Source: Bryum argenteum (taxonomy: Eukaryota; Streptophyta; Bryopsida; Bryales; Bryaceae). Taken from it: DNA of 64,000 nt. Under the pieces are notes generated by a model. It was not told where the DNA came from. It saw only the letters and a list, made by a program, of their open reading frames with translations, and ran no database searches. Numbering within the stretch: the first letter of the stretch is position 1; the number at the start of each line of letters is the position of its first letter. Position numbers and translations under genes: made by a program. The DNA lies in NCBI GenBank assembly GCA_037043015.1, contig CM073321.1:33892101-33956100 (forward strand), written 5' to 3'. Of the stretch, positions 24,310 through 33,306 are shown piece after piece.

Positions 24310-24363
24310 GTGCATTTAGGTCGATGGGTGTGCATTTAGGTCGATGGGTGTGCATTTAGGTCG
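24310..24363 (+). repeat. three 20-bp half-site repeats, right
   Basis: There are three tandem units of GTGCATTTAGGTCGATGGGT, the exact mirror of the four units at 15981-16060. Each carries one half-site, TTTAGGTCG. Confidence 0.9.
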
Positions 24364-24384
24364 CAAAATGAGAAAATTCCTATT

Positions 24385-25645
24385 TCACGAGCTAAACGCA
24401 CATCTTTTAGGTGGAAATTTCTGGTATCTCCCATTTCACGAGCTAAACGCACAGCTTTTAGGTAGCTGCCTCCTAAACGCACACTTTTTAAGTAGTTGCC
24501 TCCTAAACGCACAGTTTATAGGTAGCTGCCACCTAAACGCACACCTTTTAGGTAGTTGCCACCTAAACGCACACTTTTTAAGTAGCTGCCACCTAAACAC
24601 TCACTTTTTAAGTAGCTGCCTCCTAAACGCACAGCTTTTAGGTAGCTGCCACCTAAACGCACATCTTTTAGATAACTGCCTCCTAATTGCAAACTTTTTA
24701 GGTATCTGCCTCCTAATTGCACATTATTTAGGTAGCTGCCTTCTAGACGCACAGCTCTCTCGTAGCTGCCTGCTTCATCAACTGCTTTTAGGTAGCTGAT
24801 TTCTAAACGCACAGCTTATACGTATCTGCTTCCTAAACGAACAGATTTTAGGTAGCACCCTGCTAAATGCACATTTTTAGGTAGTTGCCTCCTTAACGCA
24901 CATCCCGTACGTAGCTTCCTCCTAAACGCACAGATGTTATGTACATACCTTCTTATCGCAGATCTTTTATGTACGTGCCTGCTTAACGCTTATCTTTAGG
25001 AAGCTGCCTGCTAATCGCACATCTTTTAGATAGCTGCTTGCTAAACTGACAGCTTTTAAGTAGATCCCTGCTAAATGCACTCTTTTCGGTAGCTGCACCC
25101 TTATTTTACAACTCTTTCGTAGCTGCCTCCTTTACACACTGCCGTTAGGTATCTGCATTTGAAGCGTACCTTAGTATTGCTCATCTCTTACCTAGGTGCC
25201 TGCTACACACCGGTTCTATGTAGGTGCCTGCTAAACGAACATATTTTAGGTAGCTGCTTGCTAAACGCACAGTTCTTTCGTAGATGCCTCCAAAACGCAC
25301 AACTGTTAGGTAGATGCCTGATATTGCTATGCTTTTAGATAGCTGCCTGCTGAACGAACAGTTATTGTGCTGAATTGCAGACATCGCTCGCACCAAGCAG
25401 ACCGCTACAATTGTTCCCGCTCCCGCAGAGAGGGACATCCCTTCTGGGAGTCATGATGAATCTCATGACAATCAGTTATGATTTTTTCTTGTACTTTAAT
25501 GGTTTGTTTTAGAATTCTGATGTTTTGTTTTTAAATTCATATCTAGTGGATGTTAGGTAGATGACATCATAGCGCACATCTTTTAGGTAGATGCCTGCTG
25601 AACGCACATCTTTTAGGTAGATGCCTGCTAAACGCACATCTTGTT
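24385..25645 (+). repeat. right 30-bp dyad array
   Basis: About 35 units occur, with an exact 30-bp period from 24390 to about 24880 and looser spacing after that. A typical unit is TTTAGGTAG, CTG, CCTCCTAAA, then CGCACAGCT. The unit is thus a 21-bp dyad plus a 9-bp linker. A 30-bp step is close to three helical turns, so bound proteins would line up on one face of the DNA. The last units (25550-25640) flank the H3-like exon on its 3' side. Because 30 is divisible by 3, the array creates open frames of decapeptide repeats on both strands, which I regard as a by-product. Confidence 0.9.
25380..25475 (+). CDS. possible coding exon with a histone H3-like ARTKQTA segment
   Basis: After a good acceptor (GAATTGCAG ending near 25380) the sequence reads DIARTKQTATIVPAPAERD followed by IPSGSHDESHDNQ before a TGA at 25478. 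Positions 25386-25406 encode ARTKQTA, identical to residues 1-7 of mature histone H3, with codons typical of plant H3 genes. The exon lies between the array and the ParB-like exon. I could not find a donor that joins it in frame to the exon starting at 25662. The best donor (A/GTTATG at about 25474) gives the wrong phase, so an extra exon or a frame lesion would be required. Coding status is therefore uncertain. Confidence 0.35.
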
Positions 25646-25661
25646 GCTTCTTTAAAATCAG

Positions 25662-27017
25662 GTACCGTTTGACCTTAGTACCATTGAAGGGTACCTGGAG
25701 CCCCTTGTTGTCGAGCCTACAGATGTACTTGCCTCTGCTGTCGCGGACGTGGAGAATTACGGCATGTTGTGGACTCCTAAGCCCAATTCCATTTTGTCGT
25801 GGTCCTTGTACCCGAAGGAGAAAGGAATTTTCCACCTGTTTCAACAGTCTGGAACTAATCCTGCCCATCTCCCATTCTGCAACGACACTTTTATTTACGC
25901 GGTGAACTATGAGGAGTCACACCTTTTCATCACGCTGAGGGTGACCTACGTTCGTGGATACGTCTTCACCATCGTCTTTCCCCAGCATGAGGTGCGATAC
26001 TCGCACAACACCATCAAGTCTTACATGGTCGGGAAGACGGAGGCGGGGCTCCTGGACTACATCGTAAGTGGCATTCTGAATGTGAGCACTCCGAAGAAGT
26101 TCGTGCAGACCTACCAGCAGTATTGCATGCACATCTGGAGTGCTCTGAATGACTTCGAGAGATGCAAGGCGAAAGGCAAAGCACCCGTAAGGAAGGCACT
26201 CATGCCTGCTTTTGAGGAGGGTACGGGGTCAGGAACAGCGCGGTCTGGTATGGCCTCCATCGTGGTAACTCCTACGCCTTCGCGGAAACGCCGCAACTCA
26301 AACCCATCGCCAGTAAAGCAGCAGAAGAGAATCAAGAGTAGTTTGGCAGGCAGTACAATTACGTATATGAATCCTTCTATCAAGCATGCCACAACCGAGA
26401 AGGACATCGACTACGAAGTTGCCAGTAAGACTCTGAAGGACTTCTGGGAGAGGTGCGAGCCTTGTTACGTTTTGGGCAAGGACTCGGCTCTTGTCAATGT
26501 GGACATCGACCTCCTGGAGAAAGCTGATGCGCGATTCATCGTCCGGAAGCTTGAGCCTGCTGGAGTTGTCCATTACAAGAACATCCTGACGAATTCAATC
26601 GATTTGAATTCAAGGCAGACCATCATCATCATGCCCATCATCATTGTGGCTCCTCCGACTTGGGACTGGAATGCACTTCTCGAGTCAAAGTGCAACTTCC
26701 GTGTGATCGATGGGCAGCATCACGTCGAAGCTGCCAAGGAGCTTATCATGGAGGCTAGAATCTCCGAGGATAAGATTACCGCCTTGAAGACCTGGCGGGC
26801 TCATGTTGTCTGGCATTCAGACGCCAAGATGATCATGGACGTTTCCATCATGGCGAACAAGACCAACAACGCGGGAACATTCACACCCTCGTGGGCCACA
26901 AACATATTGGCCGCGAGAAGTGTTTGGATTGAATACGGGTCGCCCGCGAAGTGTGGTGCGAAGCCCAAGTCTGGTCGGGAGACAATCGAGCAAGCTATCG
27001 CTCGAAAAAACTATGAG
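25662..27017 (+). CDS. ParB-MTase gene A, exon with ParB/sulfiredoxin-like domain
   Basis: The exon opens after the acceptor AAATCAG at 25661 (VPFDLSTIEGYLEP...) and ends at GAG 27017 before a perfect GTAAGT. It is open for 452 codons. The N-terminal half is a globular domain of unknown type (NYGMLWTPKPNSILSW, HLFITLRVTYVRGYVF). A basic linker follows (SRKRRNSNPSPVKQQKRIKS). Then comes a ParB-like domain with the signature FRVIDGQHHVEAAKEL near 26698-26745, then WRAHVVWHSDA and FTPSWATNILAARSVW. The IDGQHHVEA box corresponds to the GxxR/DGHHR nucleotide-binding motif of ParB/Srx folds; His replaces the usual Arg. The arrangement ParB-like then MTase-like recalls phage and plasmid fusion enzymes. 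The same blocks are recognisable in copies B (50.3 kb) and C (37.8 kb). It is the first securely coding exon of this gene. Confidence 0.65.
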
Positions 27018-27222
27018 GTAAGTCTTGCATTTGTTCATAATTTTCTCTGCTTGATTTGTGGCGTTTAGGTCGACGCCACCTAAGTTCCAGGTGTTTAGAT
27101 CGATGCGAGCTAAATTCTGTGCGTTTAGGTAGACTCGACCTAAATTCCGTGCGTTTAGCTGGACTCGAGCTAAATGATCATCCCGTCATTTTCTTGAATT
27201 GATGTCGACCTTTCGTTTTCAG
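27018..27222 (+). other. intron of gene A with four dyads at 30-bp spacing
   Basis: The donor is GTAAGT at 27018 and the acceptor TTTTCAG ends at 27222, phase 0. Inside are four 21-bp dyads starting at 27064, 27094, 27124 and 27154, exactly 30 bp apart, the same period as the arrays. Their half-sites vary in matched fashion (GGT/ACC and GCT/AGC forms). Confidence 0.85.
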
Positions 27223-28550
27223 GATTTTGAAGAGGCCATGGTGAAAAGCTTCATGAGCATCAACACGAAACCCCAGGACAAGCTCTTGAAGCCAGCGGAC
27301 CTCCTCAACGAACTAGAAATCATCACCGCTTCTGAGGAGGTGTACCAGCTGTGGTCCGAGGTTATCATTGCAGTCCAGATGGGAGAGTGGATAGACCCCG
27401 ACACTTGCGAGCCTTTCAATCGGAATCTCGACTGGGAGACCAAGTCCAAGGATGTGTTCTTGACTCGCGATACCTTCAGGCAGATGTCTGGATTCGAGGA
27501 GCACGACTTCAAGACACTAGCGCTTCATCTTCTGAATAGGACTCCGGACCGGGACCTTCCGTATCCCAAGGTGTCCTTGAAGAAACCGGCTGAACTATCG
27601 GGAGTGCGTTGCGATAAAGGTTTGGGTGAGAAGCGCAAGAGGAAGAAATGCGTTGCAAGAGAGTTCCACAACATCAAGCCATCATCAAGGTTATTCGACA
27701 GTGCTGACAAGTTTGTGGTTGAAAAGTGGAAGCTTTTCAAATTCGAATACAACGTAAATCGGCAGACCATGTCGATGCTTCTTTCCGTGCCCGGAGACGT
27801 GTTCTTCAGCGACTACCGGCAGAAGAGGACGAAGAACAAGAGTTACAAGAGATCTCCGAGTACGGTGCGGAGTTCTTCAAGAAGTTCTTGGAAGTGAAAG
27901 GGGATTTTTCACGCCAACCCCGGAAGTTCATACAAGAATGTTTGATCTTTGAGGCGTTTCGATTCACCGGCCGATAATGGGTATGCTTAGGACGATGGAA
28001 GATGCGCGTTGGGCATCATCGACCTGAGATGCGTCCCCGGCCATAGTAGCAGGGTGGATGACATTTCGAATGTGTATTTCAAGGACTTCTGAATGCTTGG
28101 AAGGATTCCGTGTATGACCCCTCCATCAAGAATCCCGACGTCTGGCTTATCATAACGGAGACTACCGATCGTCATTGCCAGGCCGTCGTATATTTCAACG
28201 CATTCAAGGATATGTACAAGTCGAAGGCAGTTCATTACGCACCCGCGAACGACGAGCGTCTCAACGGTATCATGGAGGGGAAGGTCGTGGGCAAACACCG
28301 CGTTCCGCTCTTCTTTCTCCTCAAGAGAACCTCCCATGTATCGGGGGTATTCGATGAAATTCCGGAGGTATTCTATGCCCCGGACTTGCCCCTGTATCAC
28401 AAGCCAGGAGCTTACAGGGAATTCGATTTCTGCATCAACGACAACAAGTTGCGCTTGGAATTTTACATTCGCGTGCTGCGAATGTTTACAGTTCCAGGAA
28501 ACAGATTTCTGTCCATCATGGGTGGATCTAAGCCCATGCTTGCAGGAATT
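27223..28550 (+). pseudogene. ParB-MTase gene A, helical linker and MTase-like core, with frame breaks
   Basis: The exon starts in frame after the intron (DFEEAMVKSFMSIN) and stays open to about 27820 (GDVFFSDYRQ). Homology to copy B then moves to another frame (EEDEEQELQEISEYG, EFFKKFLEVKGDF), then to a third segment containing ALGIIDLRCVPGHSSRV near 28020, then to the frame open from about 28086 (LLNAWKDSVYDPS...NPDVWLIIT). The MTase-like features are an IDLRCVPG segment where N4/N6 aminomethyltransferases have DPPY, followed by PDVWLIIT, then LRLEFYIRVLRMFTVPGN and FLSIMGGSKPMLAGI in place of the FxGxGTT S-adenosylmethionine loop. The exon ends at 28550 before GTAAGT. At least three frame changes mean a damaged gene, missed micro-introns, or sequence errors. 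Catalytic residues look lost in any case. Confidence 0.55.
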
Positions 28551-28807
28551 GTAAGTTTGTCATTCCTTTGGGCGTTTAGGTTGATGCCACCTAAATGCCT
28601 GTTTTTGTCAAGTTCGCATCGTCTGTTCCGTATTACTTGTCATCTTTATTCGTCTCTATCTAAATTACACTTGATTTACTTGGCGTTCGTCAGACTTGAC
28701 AGTGATTTGGGCGTTTAGGTCGATGCCACCTAAATGTCTCTTTATTTAAGTTCACATCTGCTCTTCTGTTCTTCTTTGTGGACTAACTTTGTGTTTTCAT
28801 TTTGCAG
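28551..28807 (+). other. intron of gene A with two dyads
   Basis: The donor is GTAAGT at 28551 and the acceptor TTTTGCAG ends at 28807, phase 0. Dyads lie at 28575-28595 (TTTAGGTTG, ATG, CCACCTAAA) and 28714-28734 (TTTAGGTCG, ATG, CCACCTAAA). The two are nearly identical and lie 139 bp apart. Confidence 0.85.
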
Positions 28808-30947
28808 ATGCTTAATCTTCAAACTCATATTGTCTACAAGGACAAAGATGAGTTGGAGAAGTACGAAGCCGTCCGTGACAGTAGTTTCAATCTGGATCCG
28901 AACGACTTCTGTGTGGACGCTTATGTGAATCTAGAATGGGTTCATGGTCCGAAGCCTGGGTCCTCGCCTAAGGCTGGGGTTACCGGAACTTATCGTCGTG
29001 GCGAGGCATCGGCATCTGGTGGTCGTACTCGTCGTGGTAAGGCAGCCTCTCATACTGTCGCTCCTCAAGGGGAACCATCGTCTGCTGGTGGTGGGAATCC
29101 TTCGTCTGCTGGTGGTGGTGATCCGTCCTCTGCTGGTGGTGGTGATCCGTCGTCTGCTGTTGGTGGCGATCCGTCGTCTGCTGGTGTTGCTCGTGGTGGT
29201 CCTTCTTCGTCTGGTGGCCGTGCTCGTGGTAGTAATCGGTCGTCGGGTGGCCGTGCTCGTGGTAGTAATCCCTCGTCTGGTGGTGCTCCTTCATCCGCTG
29301 CTCGTGGTGGACGTGGTCGTGGTCGTGGTCGCGGTCGGGCATCTACTGGGCCTTCTGGCGTGCTGGCTTTGAGTATTGAGCCCATTCAGTGCATCGATCC
29401 TGTTTACAGGAACCTGCTCATAGATATTGGCCCCGATGACGACGTTGATGAAGCTATTCCATTTGTCAGGCGGCGCAGATCCTTGGCCCGCGGTGGGGAT
29501 TTAGGTCGCGTCGACCTAAATCCCCCTACACTCCTCGAGGAGACACTTGCCTCCACGGGCCTCCCCGTAACTCTTAGCGACGATGACAATGAAGAAGACA
29601 ACTCAGATCATCGTCGAGAGACCCGCACCAAGGCTGCAAATGACGTTTTCGGGTCTGAATCGGAGGAGGAGGTGGTTCTCGGGCAAGAGAGGTTGCCCAG
29701 AGATGCGCCTACTTCTGACGGAGAGAACGCCGAAGAGGGTGCCGAGGAGGGTACTGCAGCGTCTGAAGAGGATAACAATATCGATCCCTCTCCTATGAAT
29801 TTGGGAGATGATGTTGTTTCCTCCCCGGCTCCTGTGCAAGCCGGTTCGTCGGATCCAGCAGTTCCAAGACAGCCATCACCGCCTGCGCCACCTACAAGAG
29901 AGTCATCCTTGCCTCCGCCGTCTCTTGTGCTCGCATTGCCTGCTCCTGCCCCTGTTCGCGGACGGTACCTCCCTTTCATGAAGAAGGGGGTTTGGAATAA
30001 TCGCGCCGACGACCCTGCTGAGAAGGTTAAGACTACATTTTTCGATTTCTCAGCCGAGCCGGATTCCCCCACGCCAGGGAAGGAGGCTGACGATCCTCTC
30101 ATCAATCTTGGTCTCGGTCCGCAAGAGAAGGGTGAACCTTCACAGCCGCGAGTCAAGATTGAGGCGAACATTCCCGTTCCACTGCCGAAGGATGCTAAGC
30201 GTGCCCTACGTGAGAAGGAAAAGGAAGAGAGAAGGGCAGCAAAACGAGCTGAAGAAGAAGCTGCGAACGCAAGACGCGAGGCGCAAAGGCTTGCAGACCT
30301 TGCGAGGTTGGAAGAGCAAAGGCGAGAGGATCAGGATGGACTCAAAGTTTGCGAATTTGGAGAACTCAAATTCAAAGTTCTTGGCGATTTGAGTGATTTG
30401 AGGGTCTTGTTGACGCAGATAGCACAGGTGGCTCAGCCCCTTGCCTCCTTCAATCCCGTCAATCAGCCTACTTTGGCTATCTGTGGGCCTTCAACCTCCA
30501 CCAGCCAAACGCCACACCAACTCGCAGCACCTCCGAATCCGGCAGTTCCAGCCAGCATTCTTCCTGCTTTGTCGACGCCAGTACCCGACGTTGTAGTTGA
30601 GGAGATCATCAGTGACGCATCTCGTTCGGAAGCTGATATCGCCAAGCAAGATGAGTACCATGGCGATCATCCGCTCGAGACGCAAGACCAGCGAAACGAC
30701 GTCGTGGACTACGAGGCTAGCGACCACGGACGAACACATGAAGATCTTCGTGATGGTGCTTGCTCACTCTTGGTGACCTCTGTTTCGGTTGATGCAACCT
30801 CCGTGCAAGAGGTTCCCTCGGGTAGTCATGACTTGCAGGAAGATGCAGAAAGAGCGGTAGAGGGTGCCCCAATCTCCCCGGACAACGAACATCGAACTCT
30901 CTCTCTCGAATCTCGAATCGGACTCGATTACTGCGACAAATCCCACG
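28808..30947 (+). CDS. ParB-MTase gene A, last large exon: end of MTase-like fold and long disordered acidic/coiled-coil tail
   Basis: The exon begins MLNLQTHIVYKDKDELEKYE, which completes the MTase-like fold at the position where active enzymes read like GxxTxxAALxLGRxxxGxE. Next is a Gly/Ser/Arg tract (SAGGGDPSS repeats, GGRGRGRGRGR) near residues 70-180. Acidic and proline-rich stretches follow, then a charged helix (LREKEKEERRAAKRAEEE...LARLEEQRREDQ) around residues 455-505, and further low-complexity sequence. It is open for about 710 codons and ends at G/GTAAGC at 30948. Copy B has a shorter equivalent (FAALQRKYNEGMAYGKKLEEIL). A dyad is embedded in coding sequence at 29500-29520, where it encodes LGRVDLN. 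The RGG-like tract and charge pattern suggest nucleic-acid binding, inferred only. Confidence 0.65.
29500..29520. promoter_or_regulatory. 21-bp dyad inside coding sequence of gene A
   Basis: Reads TTTAGGTCG, CGT, CGACCTAAA, with matched flanking bases GGGGA on the left and TCCCC on the right, giving one of the longest palindromes of the set. It is translated as DLGRVDLN within an otherwise acidic linker. Conservation of both halves inside an exon suggests selection at the DNA level. Confidence 0.85.
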
Positions 30948-30978
30948 GTAAGCTTTTTATCAATGGTTGCAAATGTAT

Positions 30979-30999
30979 TTTAGGTCGGGTCGACCTAAA
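30979..30999. promoter_or_regulatory. 21-bp dyad downstream of the last large exon of gene A
   Basis: Reads TTTAGGTCG, GGT, CGACCTAAA, perfect in both nine-base halves, 27 bp inside the intron whose donor is GTAAGC at 30948. It lies between the MTase-like exon and the HAD-like exon. Confidence 0.85.
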
Positions 31000-31486
31000 T
31001 TTCTGTTTATCTTGTTGATGATCATCTACTCAAATTATTCTCTGCTTGTATCATTTTTCATATTGTAATAATTTTTTAAGCGGCGCTCCTTGTTTTACTG
31101 AGTCCGGCATTGAAGACGGCGAGTAGGTCTTGCGAGTTAGTCTTCGAATTATTGGATGGTGTGCCACGATTGTAGATATTACCATGTAGTGACTCCCCAT
31201 TCAATAAAATGAAGACTTTTTTATTTATCACTTCCGTCGCCGCATCGCGTCCGCGTCGTTCTTCCTCATTCTTGGCGCTAAATATCGTCATTCTTCTATC
31301 AGGCCGCGCCTCGAGTACCTTATTCCGTCCGCTTGCCACGGATCCCCACCGACCACCTTGACTCGTGCGTCGGTGCGGTGGTCGATCCTCAATCACTCCG
31401 GCGATCATTTGCATGCTTCCGCATTTCACAAGGTAACACTCTTGTTTTAATATCATCCACTATTGTCATTGGTCGTCGCTGCGCAG

Positions 31487-32319
31487 CTAGATTGCCCAAA
31501 TCTTCGAGCAAGACTTTTCCTACAACCCTCAGTCAACCCCTACCGCGTGTGCCATCAGTTAATGGATACCGTTCCATGCCCAAGTGGTTGAACGTGGTGT
31601 TGGAGTTGAACGGCGTCCTTTGTTCTACTACCCCTATGTCTCAAGCCCCATCCCGATACCTTATTTTTCCTGATCCCAAACACCCTCCTGTTCTGTCGTC
31701 AACTATCCCCACCGTAGTTGCTAACACGGTAGTATACTGTCGTCCTGGCCTTACCCCATTCCTCAATGTGTTAGACCGTTTCTGCCACATCCACGTTTGG
31801 AGTACCCTTCAACCTAAAGTAGTGGACGGTCTCTGCACCTTCCTCTTCTCTAGAACTGTTGCCGTTCCGCAGATCATACTGGCCTCAAACTCCTGCGATG
31901 GTCTCTTGTTGAAGAATTACACGACGGCCATGTACCCTGGCACGACTAATCCTATCTTACTTAAATATCCACGTCGACGTCTCTTGACTAGAAGAGATGC
32001 TAATTTCAAAGCCCAGAACTTTATTATGGTCGATAGCAATCCTGCGGCTTGTATGGCTGTTCCTCCACTGAACACTCTCTTTCCTGATCCTTGGGTCCAT
32101 TCACATCTGGGTCCACCCTCAGACTCTTATCCACTGAAATTAATCCACGAGTTTTGTTTTGGCATACATTTGGGAGGTCCGCAGAACTTCCGTCAAGTTA
32201 TGACTAGTAGACCCTCTCACAATGACTTGTCGAAGGACTCGGGGTTGTACGGCATTATGTCTCGGAATTTGCCCTATGTGTGTAACCAGCTCCTACTAAA
32301 TGGAAGAACCATGTCGTGA
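31487..32319 (+). CDS. HAD/FCP1-like (DLNG subfamily) domain, copy A
   Basis: An exon is inferred after acceptor GCTGCGCAG at 31486 and runs open to TGA at 32317-32319. The HAD nucleophile region is WLNVVLELNGVLC near 31595, where active FCP1/SCP-type enzymes have DxDxT. Plant relatives with DLNGLL are known. Here the first Asp is Glu. YCRPGLTPFLNVLDRF and IHVWST follow, matching the RPGL..FL...VWT motif of NLI-interacting-factor phosphatases. FIMVDSNPAAC corresponds to the acidic motif near the end of the fold (DDNP in copy B). Copy B (53857-54556) keeps DLNG and IIDDNP. Whether this is a separate gene or the last part of the ParB-MTase transcript is unresolved, although copy B has the same order. 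Confidence 0.6.
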
Positions 32320-32483
32320 TTACTTTCATGTACGGTATTGGTTAAAATTTGTTTTTTTGCTTTTTCCTTGACTCACTGTTCTTTTGTAGTCATGGATTTG
32401 CGAATTGCCACTTTCGATTGTTCTTGTGAGTCTACCATTAGAATGCCTTTTAAAGATTTAGTGTTTCTTTTTATTATTCTCAG

Positions 32484-32974
32484 GTTTTCAGCGATGGACA
32501 ACAAAGTGGCTCCGTGGATGATATTCCTCCAATGGGTCTCTCTACGATGTCAGATCCGTCTTACAATAGTGAGGGGTCGAGGACACTCTCGGAGTTGGAG
32601 CGAAGGCGGTACATTTATCTTGCTCGAGATGACACATCTGCTGTGGACTACACCAAAGACGTTTTGGATGATGATGATGATGAATTGATGATGTTGTTGA
32701 TAGTTACGTCAGTGTACCGATTCGAATTGTGGCGGCTTCTCGTGAGAACATCCCGGCTACGGCGACAGGCACTGTGGCACGGATTACTAATACCTCTAGT
32801 CGTTCTATGGCCCTTGGTGTTCCCTGCGATTTAGCTCCCGTCAACCTAAATCATCCTTTGCGAACTACAATGGCGCGTGTGGGACTATCCTTTGAAGGAG
32901 ACTATCCCCGAGTTGTTGGGAAGCGTGACAGAAATGAGGCTTTTGGTGATGCTCGTCCACGTAGTACTATGTAG
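32484..32974 (+). CDS. small acidic ORF downstream of the HAD-like exon, possible 3' exon
   Basis: After acceptor TATTCTCAG at 32483 the frame reads DGQQSGSVDDIPPMGLS, then SELERRRYIYLARDDTS, then an Asp run encoded by a GAT microsatellite near 32665-32685. Just after the GAT run, coding character continues in another frame (VSVPIRIVAASRENIPATA...) to a TAG at 32972. The frame change at a microsatellite suggests slippage. A dyad lies in this coding segment at 32830-32850 (TTTAGCTCC, CGT, CAACCTAAA). The product is unknown. Confidence 0.4.
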
Positions 32975-33306
32975 ATTTTTCTGGGCTTTACTTTAGGAGG
33001 TCTACAATTACACCAATAATTTGTTTTCTGGATTTTTCAATCAATAAACCTTTCTCCTTTAGTAAATTTGTGTTAATCATTGATTGTATTTTGAATGTAT
33101 TCTTCTTTTTGATTAAGTATAGTTTGTATATTCATTACTATGTCTTTTTATTTTGAGAATATTCTACTATATTGATAAAATGTGCTCTTTATTTTGAGAA
33201 TACTTCTCTCTATATTGATAAACTTACATTCTTTGGTAATGTATTTGGCTTGGTGCTCTCTAAGTGCGATTGTATTACCGTAAATCGTATTTACCATTTT
33301 GTGTAT
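32975..33306. other. right subterminal region of the giant element
   Basis: AT-rich, no gene. A short imperfect tandem repeat of about 55-70 bp (TTTATTTTGAGAATA ... TATTGATAAA) occurs around 33145-33230. It could hold the 3' end of the HAD/acidic transcript; an AATAAA-like signal (AATCAATAAACC) lies near 33040. Confidence 0.5.

Noticed and set aside
23311-24355. Open frames in the right GC-rich block and leader, including a 242-codon minus-strand frame
   Set aside because: Overlapping frames on both strands and low complexity. The plus strand looks like an untranslated pyrimidine-rich leader.
24344-24812. Open frames of ten-residue repeats on both strands of the right array (LNAHLLGSC-type on plus, VRLGGSYLKD-type on minus, resembling pentapeptide repeats)
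   Set aside because: The array period is 30 bp, a multiple of three, so any stop-free unit opens a frame. Both strands and more than one frame are open, units vary at non-synonymous sites, and the dyad explains the conservation.
14680-25645. CRISPR array interpretation of the 30-bp repeats
   Set aside because: No unique spacers between repeats, the units are contiguous and degenerate, there are no cas genes, and the genome is eukaryotic.
28944-29385. Alternative frames over the Gly/Ser/Arg tract of gene A
   Set aside because: Shadow frames of the 710-codon exon, caused by GGT/GTC-rich triplet repeats.
31076-31456. 126-codon minus-strand frame between the MTase-like and HAD-like exons
   Set aside because: No recognised motif, opposite strand to all neighbours, and it overlaps a region that probably contains exon or intron sequence of the plus-strand gene.
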